Source: Pedobacter petrophilus (lineage in GTDB: Bacteria > Bacteroidota > Bacteroidia > Sphingobacteriales > Sphingobacteriaceae). From it: DNA of 33,769 nt. The first letter of the stretch is position 1, and every line of letters starts with the position of its first letter. The notes under the pieces were generated by a model. That model saw only the letters and a program-made list of their open reading frames with translations. It did no database searches and had not been told where the DNA came from. Below are positions 14,805-23,217 of this stretch, one piece after another. Made by a program: the position numbers and the translations under genes. The stretch covers positions 1-33,769 of the forward strand of contig NZ_WKKH01000045.1 in the NCBI RefSeq assembly GCF_009674725.1, given 5' to 3'.

Positions 14805-15962
14805 ATGCCTGTTTATCATAAATTGGGGCAGATACCCGCAAAACGCCATACTGTTTTTCGTAAACCAGATGGAAATCTTTACGCAGAGGAACTCGTATCT
14901 ACTGAAGGCTTTTCCAGTCTGTATTCGCTTGTATATCACTGTTATCCACCTACAATTGTTAAACATTTGGGTGAGCCTTACAGCGTAGAGCCAAAAATTG
15001 CGCGAGAAAAGCACCTGAAACATACCAGCTTAATTGGTTTTAACATTAAACCAGAGGATGATTATTTAAAAAGCCGGAAACCAGTTTTGGTGAACAGTGA
15101 TTTACATATCGTGCTGGCAGCACCTAAAAAATCAATGACCGATTATTTCTATAAAAACAGCCAGGCTGATGAAATGATCTTTGTTCATGAAGGATCTGGA
15201 AAGCTGAAAACCGGATTTGGGGATATTAAATTTTCCTATGGCGATTACCTGATTATCCCCCGGGGAACAATCTATCAGATGGAATTCGATAACGAGCAAA
15301 ACAGGTTATTCATTGTTGAAAGTTTTAGTCCGCTGAGGCCGCCAAAACGATACCTCAATCAATACGGACAATTAATGGAACATTCTCCATATTGCGAGCG
15401 TGACCTAAGGCTACCAGAAAATCTGCAAACCCATGATGAGCACGGCGATTTCAAAGTGCTGATCAAAAAACAGGGATTAATCTATCCTTATACCTATGGC
15501 ACCCATCCTTTTGATTATGTTGGCTGGGATGGCTATCATTACCCATACGCATTTTCGATACATGATTTTGAGCCCATTACCGGCCGCCTTCACCAACCAC
15601 CACCCGTACATCAAACTTTCGAAGGCCATAATTTTGTAGTTTGCTCATTTGTTCCTCGCAAATATGACTATCATCCTGATTCCATTCCCGCCCCGTATAA
15701 CCATAGCAATGTAGATAGCGATGAAGTGCTCTATTATGTGGATGGCGATTTTATGAGTCGTAAAAGTGTGGTTAAGGGACAAATCACCTTACATCCGGGT
15801 GGTATCCCGCACGGACCACACCCGGGCACGGTAGAAAAGTCGATCGGCAAAGAGAAAACAGACGAACTGGCGGTAATGATCGATCCTTTTAAACCACTTA
15901 TGCTTACTGAAGACGCCATCTCAATTGAAGATGAAAATTATCACAAAAGCTGGCAGGTTTAG
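14805..15962 (+). CDS. hmgA: Homogentisate 1,2-dioxygenase
   Basis: A 385-residue iron enzyme that opens the homogentisate ring with O2 to give maleylacetoacetate. It has the cupin halves of the family. The likely iron ligands are in APYNHSNVDSDEVLYYV (His300 and Glu307) and HPGGIPHGPHPG (His336). The start is the ATG at 14805 (MPVYHKLGQIPAKRHTVFRK), which matches the family N-terminus; an in-frame TTG 45 nt earlier only adds non-homologous residues. It is followed on the same strand, after 125 nt with a heptad array, by hppD. No isomerase gene follows. Confidence 0.93.
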   Translation: MPVYHKLGQIPAKRHTVFRKPDGNLYAEELVSTEGFSSLYSLVYHCYPPTIVKHLGEPYSVEPKIAREKHLKHTSLIGFNIKPEDDYLKSRKPVLVNSDLHIVLAAPKKSMTDYFYKNSQADEMIFVHEGSGKLKTGFGDIKFSYGDYLIIPRGTIYQMEFDNEQNRLFIVESFSPLRPPKRYLNQYGQLMEHSPYCERDLRLPENLQTHDEHGDFKVLIKKQGLIYPYTYGTHPFDYVGWDGYHYPYAFSIHDFEPITGRLHQPPPVHQTFEGHNFVVCSFVPRKYDYHPDSIPAPYNHSNVDSDEVLYYVDGDFMSRKSVVKGQITLHPGGIPHGPHPGTVEKSIGKEKTDELAVMIDPFKPLMLTEDAISIEDENYHKSWQV

Positions 15963-15975
15963 GTGTGACTCTTTT

Positions 15976-16010
15976 AGTCCGAAGTCTTAAGTCTATAGTC
16001 TATAGTCTAA
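15976..16010 (+). repeat. Heptanucleotide tandem array, five units
   Basis: Five consecutive 7-mers beginning AGTC: AGTCCGA, AGTCTTA, AGTCTAT, AGTCTAT, AGTCTAA. The array lies between hmgA and hppD, 14 nt after the hmgA stop. The last three units are almost identical, so it is a young or actively homogenised short repeat. Confidence 0.8.
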
Positions 16011-16087
16011 TTTACGCATAAACGTCGCTAACTTATTAAGTACATCAATATAAGATCTGAAAATTGATCATAGAAAATATCATAACA

Positions 16088-17218
16088 ATGGAAACACAAA
16101 CTTTCGCAGAAAAAATCTCAAAGGCACCTGATTTTCTGCCGATTAACGGAACCGATTACATAGAATTTTATGTAGGAAACGCAAAACAGGCTGCCCACTA
16201 TTACAAAACAGCGTTTGGCTTTCAAAGCCTGGCCTATGCCGGACCAGAAACTGGTGTCCGCGATCGTGCATCTTATGTGTTACAGCAAGGAAAAATCAGG
16301 CTCATCTTAACAACTGTGTTAAAATCAGATCATCCAATCTCTGAACATGTAAAGAGACATGGAGACGGTGTAAAAATCCTTGCCCTGTGGGTAGATGATG
16401 CTTATAGTGCTTTTGAAGAAACCACTAAACGTGGTGCAAAACCATATCTGGAGCCAAAAACACTCCATGATGAGAGTGGCGAAGTTAGAATGAGTGGAAT
16501 TTACACTTATGGCGAAACGGTGCACATGTTTATTGAGCGGAAAAACTATACCGGCGCTTTTATGCCGGGTTACCGCGTTTGGGAAAGTGATTACCAACCT
16601 GCTGATGCCGGACTTTTATACATCGATCATTGCGTTGGGAACGTAGGCTGGAACCGCATGAATGAAGCCGTGCAGTGGTATGAAGAGGTGATGGGCTTTG
16701 TTAATATTCTTTCTTTTGACGATAAACAAATCAACACCGAATACTCCGCCCTGATGAGTAAGGTAATGAGCAATGGAAATGGCTTTTCAAAATTCCCGAT
16801 TAACGAACCTGCTGAAGGGAAAAAGAAATCGCAAATTGAAGAATATTTAGAGTATTACGAAGGTGAGGGCGTACAGCACATTGCCGTGGCCACAAAAGAC
16901 ATTGTTAAAACCGTAAAGGAATTAAAATCTCGTGGAGTAGAATTTTTAAGCGCGCCACCTGAGGCTTATTATAATATGATGCCCCAACGCGTGGGCAAAA
17001 TTGATGAAGAAATTGCCTTGCTGGAAAGCCTGGGAATCCTGGTTGATTGTGATGAAGAGGGATATCTGCTTCAAATTTTCACCAAACCCATTGAAGATAG
17101 ACCTACCCTTTTCTTTGAAATTATTCAACGAAAAGGCGCACAAAGTTTTGGCGCAGGTAATTTCAAGGCATTGTTTGAATCTTTAGAGCGGGAACAGGAA
17201 TTAAGGGGGAATTTGTAG
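16088..17218 (+). CDS. hppD: 4-Hydroxyphenylpyruvate dioxygenase
   Basis: A 376-residue enzyme that converts 4-hydroxyphenylpyruvate and O2 to homogentisate and CO2. It has two VOC-type domains. The C-terminal one carries the iron triad: His181 (YIDHCVGNV), His264 (GVQHIAVATKDI) and Glu344 (LFFEIIQRKG). The start at ATG 16088 (METQTFAEK) is chosen over an in-frame TTG eight codons upstream. hppD supplies the substrate for the upstream hmgA gene, and both probably respond to tyrosine. The transcript seems to end at the hairpin 17512-17544. Confidence 0.95.
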   Translation: METQTFAEKISKAPDFLPINGTDYIEFYVGNAKQAAHYYKTAFGFQSLAYAGPETGVRDRASYVLQQGKIRLILTTVLKSDHPISEHVKRHGDGVKILALWVDDAYSAFEETTKRGAKPYLEPKTLHDESGEVRMSGIYTYGETVHMFIERKNYTGAFMPGYRVWESDYQPADAGLLYIDHCVGNVGWNRMNEAVQWYEEVMGFVNILSFDDKQINTEYSALMSKVMSNGNGFSKFPINEPAEGKKKSQIEEYLEYYEGEGVQHIAVATKDIVKTVKELKSRGVEFLSAPPEAYYNMMPQRVGKIDEEIALLESLGILVDCDEEGYLLQIFTKPIEDRPTLFFEIIQRKGAQSFGAGNFKALFESLEREQELRGNL

Positions 17219-17511
17219 GTAGAAGAAGATTAAGGATAAAGGAGCAAAGATGAAAGATCAGGCGTACAGCTTCCATCCTGATTCGATGTTTTTTATTCTT
17301 TGTTCCTTATTCTTTGTTCCTTGTTCTTTGTTCTTTGTTCTTTGTTCTTTGTTCTTTGTTCCTTATTTCATGTCCTCATTCCACTTCTTCACTAAAACTT
17401 CATAAATGAAGTGCACCTTTGAATAACAAAACACCAGAAGCGATTTCCGTTTTGTTAAATTCTAAAAACTTCATAATTAGTTTTTTAGTTTTCCGGTTAC
17501 CCTTATCTGAT
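17219..17511. other. Non-coding spacer after hppD
   Basis: The space between the hppD stop and the DsbA-like stop (17219-17548) holds a purine-rich stretch, a ten-unit heptad array (17296-17365) and the terminator at 17512-17544. Short open frames across it have no family resemblance, and the array explains their unusual composition. Confidence 0.6.
17296..17365 (+). repeat. Heptanucleotide tandem array, ten units
   Basis: Ten 7-mers without interruption. Seven are exact TTCTTTG, and the rest are TTCCTTA (17303 and 17359) or TTCCTTG (17317). It is the longest and most regular of the heptad arrays in the window and lies about 78 nt after the hppD stop. Units vary mainly at positions 4 and 7. 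Confidence 0.9.
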
Positions 17512-17544
17512 ACCTCATGTATTGCAAAATACATGAGGTTTTTT
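17512..17544 (+). terminator. Terminator between convergent hppD and the DsbA-like gene
   Basis: Perfect 11-bp arms ACCTCATGTAT (17512-17522) and ATACATGAGGT (17529-17539) surround a 6-nt loop and are followed by T to 17544. The T run serves plus-strand transcripts (hppD). The hairpin may also end the minus-strand operon, whose last stop is 4 nt away. Confidence 0.8.
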
Positions 17545-17548
17545 GTTA

Positions 17549-18067
17549 TTATTCAGCGCTTTCTTTTAGCATCTCGAAGAGTTCATCAGGACCACCATCA
17601 AATTTAGTTTCATTCACATAAAACGATGGTGTTCCGTTTACGCCACTTCTAACACCACTTTCAAAATCGTCTTCTACTTTTTGTTTCACGGCATCTTCTA
17701 AAATAGCCTTTTGAAACTGTTCAACGTCTAACCCAATGGTTTCTGCCAGTTCTTCAAAAAGATCGTCACTTAACCGATATTGATTCTCAAAAAGAGCATC
17801 ATGCATCTCCCAGAATTTACCTTGCATTGCTGCAGCTTCTGCTGCAAGAGCGGCAGGGAAAGCGAACTCATGAGATTCCTGCAATGGAAAATGCCGAAAC
17901 ACAAACCTGATTTGATCACCAAAGGCTTGTTCTATTTCCTTTATAATTGGATAGGCATGGGCACAATGCGGACATTGATAATCTCCGAATTCTACAATAG
18001 TGATGGATGCAGCATCAGATCCTTCTATATGATCTGAGCTGCTTACTTCTGGTTTTAATGTACTCAT
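17549..18067 (-). CDS. DsbA-family thioredoxin-fold protein, cytoplasmic
   Basis: A 172-residue protein with the active site CPHC in GDYQCPHCAHAYP (about 32-35), a helical insert near 90-135, and the cis-proline loop VNGTPSFYVN near 143-152. No signal peptide precedes the domain, so it should act in the cytoplasm, unlike true DsbA. Similar proteins are disulfide reductases or isomerases that pass electrons to partners. The gene starts 5 nt after the peroxiredoxin stop, suggesting it reduces that peroxiredoxin or shares its stress regulation. This is inference from the operon. Confidence 0.88.
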   Translation of the reverse strand: MSTLKPEVSSSDHIEGSDAASITIVEFGDYQCPHCAHAYPIIKEIEQAFGDQIRFVFRHFPLQESHEFAFPAALAAEAAAMQGKFWEMHDALFENQYRLSDDLFEELAETIGLDVEQFQKAILEDAVKQKVEDDFESGVRSGVNGTPSFYVNETKFDGGPDELFEMLKESAE

Positions 18068-18072
18068 AGGTT

Positions 18073-18534
18073 TTATTTTTTTTCTAGTTCTTCTAAGGCA
18101 TTTAATATTCCATCTGCACCCGGGTTAACAGCCGTTGGCGATAAATAACTCCAGGCAATTTTCCCTTCCTGATCAATCACATAAAGTGCTCTCTTACTCT
18201 CTCCTACTTCATCATCGTAAACACCATAAGCTTTTGAAACTTCACCTTTCGGCTCAAAATCTGCCAGGAGCGGAAAATGTAATTTTCTATCCTGCTGAAA
18301 AGCATTATGGCACCAGGCGCTATCTACCGATATGCCGATCATCTGCGCATCATGTTTACTAAAATACTTCAGCATTTCATTGTATAACGCCATTTGGTCG
18401 CCACAAACCGGACTCCAATCTGCTGGATAAAATGCCAGAATAACATTTTTGCCTTTAAAATCACTTAGTTTAATTTTTTGATCTGGTGTGGCATTCAATT
18501 GAAAATCGGGTGCCGTTGTTCCTTTTTCTAACAT
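18073..18534 (-). CDS. Peroxiredoxin (AhpC/TSA family)
   Basis: A 153-residue thioredoxin-fold peroxidase that reduces H2O2 or organic peroxides. The peroxidatic Cys44 is in FYPADWSPVCGDQ, the PxxxS/TxxC motif with Ser in place of Thr. A second cysteine, Cys75 in DSAWCHNAF, could be a resolving residue of an atypical 2-Cys type. There is no signal peptide. It is the middle gene of poxB-peroxiredoxin-DsbA-like: 21 nt from the poxB stop and 5 nt before the next ATG. Confidence 0.9.
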   Translation of the reverse strand: MLEKGTTAPDFQLNATPDQKIKLSDFKGKNVILAFYPADWSPVCGDQMALYNEMLKYFSKHDAQMIGISVDSAWCHNAFQQDRKLHFPLLADFEPKGEVSKAYGVYDDEVGESKRALYVIDQEGKIAWSYLSPTAVNPGADGILNALEELEKK

Positions 18535-18555
18535 GCTTTTTAAATTTATTTCAGG

Positions 18556-20292
18556 TTATAAAACTTCGCCTAAATGTTTGTAATTAGATTTTATGGTGTC
18601 AAAAACTTCAACCATTTTTCCGCCCAGCATTAATTTCGTCATGGAGAGGGTCATTCCCTTTACCTGCTCCCATTCAATTTTTGGTGGCATTGCCAGCGCA
18701 TTTGGATTAGTCATAATATTTAACAACACCGGGCCACTTTCTGCAAAAGCATTTGCAATGCCTGTTTCAACATCTTCCGGATTGCTGATGGTAATGCCTT
18801 TAAAGCCCATGGCCTGTGCAACCAGTGCAAAATCAGGATTAATCATATCCGTTTCATTATCCGGCAATCCATCTACTTCCATTTCCAATTTCACCATTCC
18901 TAAGGCGCGGTTGTTAAACACGATAATTTTTATCGGTAAATTGTATTGTTTAATAGTAGCTAAATCACCAAGCAACATTGATAATCCACCATCGCCGCAC
19001 AAGGCGATAATTTGTTTTCCGGGATGAGCTAATGCAGCTCCAATTGCCATTGGCATCGCATTCGCCATCGAGCCATGATTAAATGATCCGAGCATTTTCC
19101 GCTGTCCGGTTCCCTCTATAAATCTGGCACCCCAAACGCAGCACATGCCGGTATCTACAGTATAAATCGCATCCTGATCACTCAACCTATTAATGGTATC
19201 GGCAACAAATTCTGGTTGAATTTTATTTTCAGAGCCCTGATCTTTAACATAACTAAGCTGGTGTTCTTTCACCTTTCCATAAAACTCCAGTTGGGCCTTC
19301 AAAAAGCTATCCTCTGTTTTTGGAGTGATCAATGGCAGCAAAGCGGATAAAGTATCTTTTATATCGCCACAAAGACCCATGTGAAGTTTCGCCCTTCTGC
19401 CTAACCGCTCCGGACTTTCATCAATCTGGATAATTGTGTTTTTTTCGGGCATGAAGTTTTGATATGGAAAGTCCGTTCCAAGCAGTAATACCACATCAGA
19501 TTCATGCATGCTATGATAGGCAGACGGTTGACCGAGTAAGCCTGTCATCCCGATTTCGTATGGATTATTGTATTGGATGCCCATTTTCCCACGGAAAGAG
19601 AAACCAACCGGTGCCTTGAGTTTCTCTGCCAAAGCCACTACTTCATCATGTGCCTCGGCAGCACCAATACCGCAATAGATTGTGATTTTTTTACCTTCGT
19701 TCAGGCACTCCGCCAATAAATTAAGGTCATTATCATTCGGCCTGATTACCGGCTTGCTTTTAAATAATTGCATGGAGGTTTCACTTTCGATAGCATCCAG
19801 CTGGGCAACATCCCCTGGTAAACCGAAAACTGCAACGCCTTTATTGTGCACCGCATGCTGAATAGCCGCCTGAAACATTCTTGGTACCTGGGCAGCAGTG
19901 GTAGCAATCTGGTTATAGGAGCTACAATCATCGAATAATTTCGTGGTATTGGTTTCCTGGAAATAATCCATTCCGAATTGCCCGGTATCAATGGTAGAAG
20001 CAATGGCAATTACCGGAACGTGAGATTTATGTGCATCATACAAACCGTTAATAAGGTGTACGTGACCTGGTCCGCAACTCCCTGCGCAACAGGCTAAGCC
20101 ATCCAGCTCCGCTTCAGCAGCAGCAGCGAATGCGCCAACTTCTTCATTACGAACGTGAATCCACTTAATTTTTCCGTTTCTTCTTACTGCATCGTTAAAG
20201 TAATTCAAACTATCGCCGGTAACCGCATAAACTCTCTTTACGCCAGCTTCAACCAGCATTTCTACCAATTGCTCTGCAACATTTTTAGCCAT
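18556..20292 (-). CDS. poxB: Pyruvate:quinone oxidoreductase (pyruvate oxidase), TPP- and FAD-dependent
   Basis: A 578-residue enzyme converting pyruvate to acetate and CO2 with electrons to quinone. It follows E. coli PoxB closely from end to end. Seen are the TPP-activating Glu50 in VRNEEVGAFAAAAEAEL, GSCGPGHVHLINGLYDAH, the FAD region near 210-330 (RGKMGIQYNNPYEIGMTGLLG), GSFNHGSMANAMP and the TPP motif GDGGLSMLLGDL with NN about 30 residues on. The C-terminus (EVFDTIKSNYKHL) corresponds to the E. coli tail that binds the membrane, suggesting quinone rather than O2 as acceptor. First gene of a three-gene minus-strand operon with peroxiredoxin and a DsbA-like protein. Confidence 0.93.
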   Translation of the reverse strand: MAKNVAEQLVEMLVEAGVKRVYAVTGDSLNYFNDAVRRNGKIKWIHVRNEEVGAFAAAAEAELDGLACCAGSCGPGHVHLINGLYDAHKSHVPVIAIASTIDTGQFGMDYFQETNTTKLFDDCSSYNQIATTAAQVPRMFQAAIQHAVHNKGVAVFGLPGDVAQLDAIESETSMQLFKSKPVIRPNDNDLNLLAECLNEGKKITIYCGIGAAEAHDEVVALAEKLKAPVGFSFRGKMGIQYNNPYEIGMTGLLGQPSAYHSMHESDVVLLLGTDFPYQNFMPEKNTIIQIDESPERLGRRAKLHMGLCGDIKDTLSALLPLITPKTEDSFLKAQLEFYGKVKEHQLSYVKDQGSENKIQPEFVADTINRLSDQDAIYTVDTGMCCVWGARFIEGTGQRKMLGSFNHGSMANAMPMAIGAALAHPGKQIIALCGDGGLSMLLGDLATIKQYNLPIKIIVFNNRALGMVKLEMEVDGLPDNETDMINPDFALVAQAMGFKGITISNPEDVETGIANAFAESGPVLLNIMTNPNALAMPPKIEWEQVKGMTLSMTKLMLGGKMVEVFDTIKSNYKHLGEVL

Positions 20293-20413
20293 GATCTAAT
20301 TCTTAAAGTATAGGCAACTTGCCTTAGTAATTATGATTACTATTTATACTTAAAAACCAACGGGATTGTTTGCAGGGATTTACAGGGTTTTGTAATATTA
20401 ACGGATAAAATGG

Positions 20414-21331
20414 TTATCCAAGCTTTTGCCTTTTAATCAGGTAAGCCTGAAGTACCGGATAGAAACCAGCGGCGATATCGGCATCAATTAAATCAACTTT
20501 GTACTGCGCACACTTCAAAGCAACTTGCTGCCGGTAAGTTGCAACGGCAGCTTTATAATTCTCTTTAACCTGATTGGTATGCACCTTAATGGTATCACCG
20601 GTTTCCATATCGATAAATTGATAAGGGCGATTTTCAAAATCAAAAGCCACTTCTTTAGCCTGATCAACCACATTGAAAACCACAATTTCGTGCTTATTAA
20701 ATTTGAGGTGCTGTAAGGCATCAAAAAACTGATCGGTTTGTTCCGGGCTGGCTTGGGTATTAAATAAATCGCTAAAAATGACCACGAGCGACCTTTTGTG
20801 AATCAGATCTGCAACCTGATGGAGCGCCCCGCTAATATTCGTCTGTGCCTTAACTTTTGGTTTTTCCAAGAGCTCTTCCAGCTTTGCAAATAAAAATTTC
20901 TGATGAACGGTGGTTGATTTTGCGGGCGAATTCAACAAAATTTCATCGGTAAAAAGGCTTAAGCCGAAGGCATCTCGTTGCTTTTTAAGCAGGTACATTA
21001 ATGATGCAGCGGCCTGAATAGAGAAAGTTAATTTATTGTTTTTTGGCTCTGGAAAATACATCGATGAAGAAACATCGATTACGAACTGACAGCGAAGGTT
21101 GGTTTCCTCCTCAAAACGTTTGCTATAAAGTTTATCAGTTTTTGCGAATAACTTCCAGTCGATATTTTTAACATTATCACCGCTATTGTACTGGCGATGT
21201 TCAGCAAACTCAACAGAAAAACCATGGAAAGGGCTTTTATGTAATCCGGTGATGAAACCTTCCACCACCTGACTCGCCAGCAATTCCAGATTCCCAAAGC
21301 TGGTTTCATTATCATACTTTACTGCCTGCAT
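20414..21331 (-). CDS. DUF58-domain protein (vWA-like)
   Basis: A 305-residue soluble protein. The DUF58 signature covers about 36-75 (FHGFSVEFAEHRQYNSGD, then IDWKLFAKTDKLYSKRFEEE). It is followed by a von Willebrand A-like fold whose metal site DVSSS is at 86-90. Such proteins usually sit beside a MoxR-type AAA ATPase and BatA/BatB genes and help assemble or tolerate stress in the envelope. No MoxR gene is next to it here, so this is an isolated copy. The gene starts about 95 nt after the sugar dehydrogenase stop, across a perfect 33-bp palindrome. Confidence 0.88.
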   Translation of the reverse strand: MQAVKYDNETSFGNLELLASQVVEGFITGLHKSPFHGFSVEFAEHRQYNSGDNVKNIDWKLFAKTDKLYSKRFEEETNLRCQFVIDVSSSMYFPEPKNNKLTFSIQAAASLMYLLKKQRDAFGLSLFTDEILLNSPAKSTTVHQKFLFAKLEELLEKPKVKAQTNISGALHQVADLIHKRSLVVIFSDLFNTQASPEQTDQFFDALQHLKFNKHEIVVFNVVDQAKEVAFDFENRPYQFIDMETGDTIKVHTNQVKENYKAAVATYRQQVALKCAQYKVDLIDADIAAGFYPVLQAYLIKRQKLG

Positions 21332-21378
21332 AGGGTAAAGCTAATAAAAATGACGCTTTATTTAAATAATTTAAGAAC

Positions 21379-21411
21379 AAACCTTGCAGGTTTTAAAAAC
21401 CTGCAAGGTTT
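21379..21411 (-). terminator. 33-bp perfect palindrome after the sugar dehydrogenase gene
   Basis: Arms of 16 bp, AAACCTTGCAGGTTTT (21379-21394) and its exact complement (21396-21411), meet around a single base. It begins 14 nt after the stop of the minus-strand gene ending at 21426 and is followed on that strand by TGTTCTTAA. Position suggests a 3' terminator or RNA-stabilising hairpin. A diverged copy is at 27829-27861 in the same position relative to another gene. Confidence 0.7.
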
Positions 21412-21425
21412 AGATATTCAGGAAA

Positions 21426-22640
21426 TTATTTCTTCGTTATCTTATAAAGTTTTCCATTATCCGTTACCGCATACAAGGCACCATCCTTTTCCACTAAATC
21501 CCGGAAACGTTCGCCCTTACCTTCTAATAATCTCTCTTCCCCTGCTATCTTATTGTCTTTGATTACTAATCTGATAATATGCGAGCCGCTCAATGCACCA
21601 ACGAATAAATTGCCTTTCCATTCGGGAATTACACTGCTATTGTAAAAAGCGATTGAGCCTGGCGAAATCACCGGATTCCAGTAATAAACCGGCTGTTCCA
21701 TTCCTTCCTTCTGCTGAATTCCATCGCCTACGGCTTTGCCACTATATTCGATCCCGTAAATAATTACCGGCCAACCGTAATTTTTACCAGGTTTAATGAG
21801 GTTAACCTCATCGCCACCACGCGGACCAAATTCTGCCTCCCATAAATCACCTGTTTGCGGGTTGATCGCTAAGCCATCTGGATTTCTGAATCCATAAGCG
21901 TAGATTTCTGGTTTCGCATCTGCTTTGCCTGCAAATGGTCCGTTAGGCACTGGTTTCCCCGCTTTTGTAATGTGAACGATTTTCCCTAAAGATGAGTTTA
22001 AAGCCTGTGCCTGGATTCTCACCTCTTTATCAGACCTTTCTCCTACACTTACAAAAAGGTCCCCCTCTTTATCAAAAACGATTCTCGAGCCATATTGCAA
22101 CTTACCGGTATGTGCTGGTGTAGCGCGGTAGATAATGGTTTGATTTTCAATTTTGGTTTCGCCGGCGGATAATTTTCCTTTGGCAATGGCTAACAAAACT
22201 CCCTTAGCCTGAGGTTCTGAATAGGCCCAGTAAATCATCCTGTTCTTTGCGAAATCGGGATCCAGCGTTACATCCAATAAACCACCTTGTCCGGAAGCAT
22301 CAACCTTTGGTAAGCCTTCAATTTTCTTTAAGAGCTTTCCATCCGCACCTAAAATAACCATCGATCCTTGTTTCTGGGTAATTAGAAATCCACCATTTGG
22401 TAATACGGCAATTCCCCAGGGGTTTTCCAATTTTTCATTGAGGATCGAAACCGCTAAAGGTGTTTCTGTTTTTACCCCGGCAATTCTAGTCTGCCCTGCA
22501 AAGGCTGGCTTATAGTCTGCTGTAGGTTTTTCGGTTTCTACAGGATTCTGAGCGGAAACGCAGGCAATGTTTACGCAGTTTAGCGCGAAACCTGCGATAA
22601 TAATTCCTAGTGTTTTGTTGTTGAATGGATTGATAGGCAT
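21426..22640 (-). CDS. PQQ-dependent sugar dehydrogenase (glucose/sorbosone dehydrogenase family), exported
   Basis: A 404-residue protein with an N-terminal export signal (hydrophobic about 11-25, cleavage likely near VSA-Q at 31). A six-bladed propeller of the soluble GSDH type follows, visible as LENPWGIAVLPNGGFLITQKQG, GLLDVTLDPDFAKN, HTGKLQYGSRIVFDKEGDLFVSVGER, AYGFRNPDGLAINP and EAEFGPRGGDEVN. The family oxidises aldose sugars in the periplasm using PQQ. Many Bacteroidota relatives have no proven substrate. The cysteines near 22 and 27 are not in a canonical lipobox, so a lipoprotein is less likely. Confidence 0.88.
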   Translation of the reverse strand: MPINPFNNKTLGIIIAGFALNCVNIACVSAQNPVETEKPTADYKPAFAGQTRIAGVKTETPLAVSILNEKLENPWGIAVLPNGGFLITQKQGSMVILGADGKLLKKIEGLPKVDASGQGGLLDVTLDPDFAKNRMIYWAYSEPQAKGVLLAIAKGKLSAGETKIENQTIIYRATPAHTGKLQYGSRIVFDKEGDLFVSVGERSDKEVRIQAQALNSSLGKIVHITKAGKPVPNGPFAGKADAKPEIYAYGFRNPDGLAINPQTGDLWEAEFGPRGGDEVNLIKPGKNYGWPVIIYGIEYSGKAVGDGIQQKEGMEQPVYYWNPVISPGSIAFYNSSVIPEWKGNLFVGALSGSHIIRLVIKDNKIAGEERLLEGKGERFRDLVEKDGALYAVTDNGKLYKITKK

Positions 22641-22681
22641 GATTCAATATTTTTATTAAATAAACAAAAAAATAATGCAAT

Positions 22682-22712
22682 AAAAAACCCGAACTCTGTA
22701 ACGAATTCGGGT
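22682..22712 (-). terminator. Rho-independent terminator of trxA
   Basis: On the minus strand ACCCGAA (22712-22706) and TTCGGGT (22693-22687) pair around a 12-nt loop and are followed by a T run (22687-22682). It lies about 28 nt after the trxA stop. Confidence 0.8.
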
Positions 22713-22740
22713 AGTATATTCAGATTAACTTAACTTGTAA

Positions 22741-23061
22741 TTAAGCTAATTGTTTGTTCAATTTATCAGCCAATACTGATTTTGGAACTGCACCAACTTG
22801 TTTATCTACAACCTGACCGTCTTTAAAGTATAATAAGGCCGGGATGTTACGGATACCAAATTGCATTGAAATTTGAGGATTGTTATCAACGTTTACCTTT
22901 CCAACTACTGCTTTGCCATCATATTCTTTAGCGATCTCTTCTACTACAGGACCAACCATGCGACAAGGGCCACACCATTCTGCCCAAAAATCTACTAATA
23001 CGGGTTTATCTGATTTTAATACAAGCTCCTCAAAGTTTGCATCTGTGATTTCTAATGCCAT
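22741..23061 (-). CDS. trxA: Thioredoxin
   Basis: A 106-residue thioredoxin, the general cytoplasmic disulfide reductase. The active site is WAEWCGPCRMVGP at about 26-38 (WCGPC) and the cis-Pro is in RNIPALLYF near 70-78. The start MALEITDANF at 23061 is preferred to an upstream in-frame ATG at 23082: the -7 box TATATTTG ends at 23080, so the upstream ATG would lie at or before the transcription start. Single gene with its own promoter and terminator. Confidence 0.95.
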   Translation of the reverse strand: MALEITDANFEELVLKSDKPVLVDFWAEWCGPCRMVGPVVEEIAKEYDGKAVVGKVNVDNNPQISMQFGIRNIPALLYFKDGQVVDKQVGAVPKSVLADKLNKQLA

Positions 23062-23079
23062 AATTATTTTTTTTATGTT

Positions 23080-23108
23080 CAAATATATGTATTCAATTGC
23101 AATGCCAA
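23080..23108 (-). promoter_or_regulatory. Candidate trxA promoter
   Basis: On the minus strand TTGG (23108-23105), 17 nt, then TATATTTG (23087-23080), an exact TAnnTTTG. Transcription would start near 23074, 12-14 nt before the ATG at 23061, which decides the start codon. Confidence 0.55.
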
Positions 23109-23186
23109 CTACAACGCAATGTCAATTTGACATTATTTTGAGGTAGCAGGTTCAAAGGTGGAATGGATATGATTTTGGGCGTTTGA

Positions 23187-23214
23187 ACCTTTCGCCTTAA
23201 ATCTTTCACCATCT
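23187..23214 (+). repeat. Degenerate heptad array between dnaE and trxA
   Basis: Four 7-mers ACCTTTC, GCCTTAA, ATCTTTC and ACCATCT run up to the dnaE stop. A complementary GGTTCAAA lies at about 23149-23156 and pairs with TTTGAACC (23182-23189), so the spacer can also form a hairpin. Units are too diverged for strong claims. Confidence 0.5.
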
Positions 23215-23217
23215 ACC

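Noticed and set aside
16064..16087. Upstream TTG start for 4-hydroxyphenylpyruvate dioxygenase
   Set aside because: An ATG eight codons later gives a normal N-terminus; the extension has no support.
17419..17607. 62-codon plus-strand frame in the spacer after hppD
   Set aside because: It runs through the terminator hairpin and into the antisense of the DsbA-like gene; no family resemblance.
23062..23082. Upstream ATG start for thioredoxin
   Set aside because: The TATATTTG promoter box ends at 23080, so this codon would not be in the transcript.
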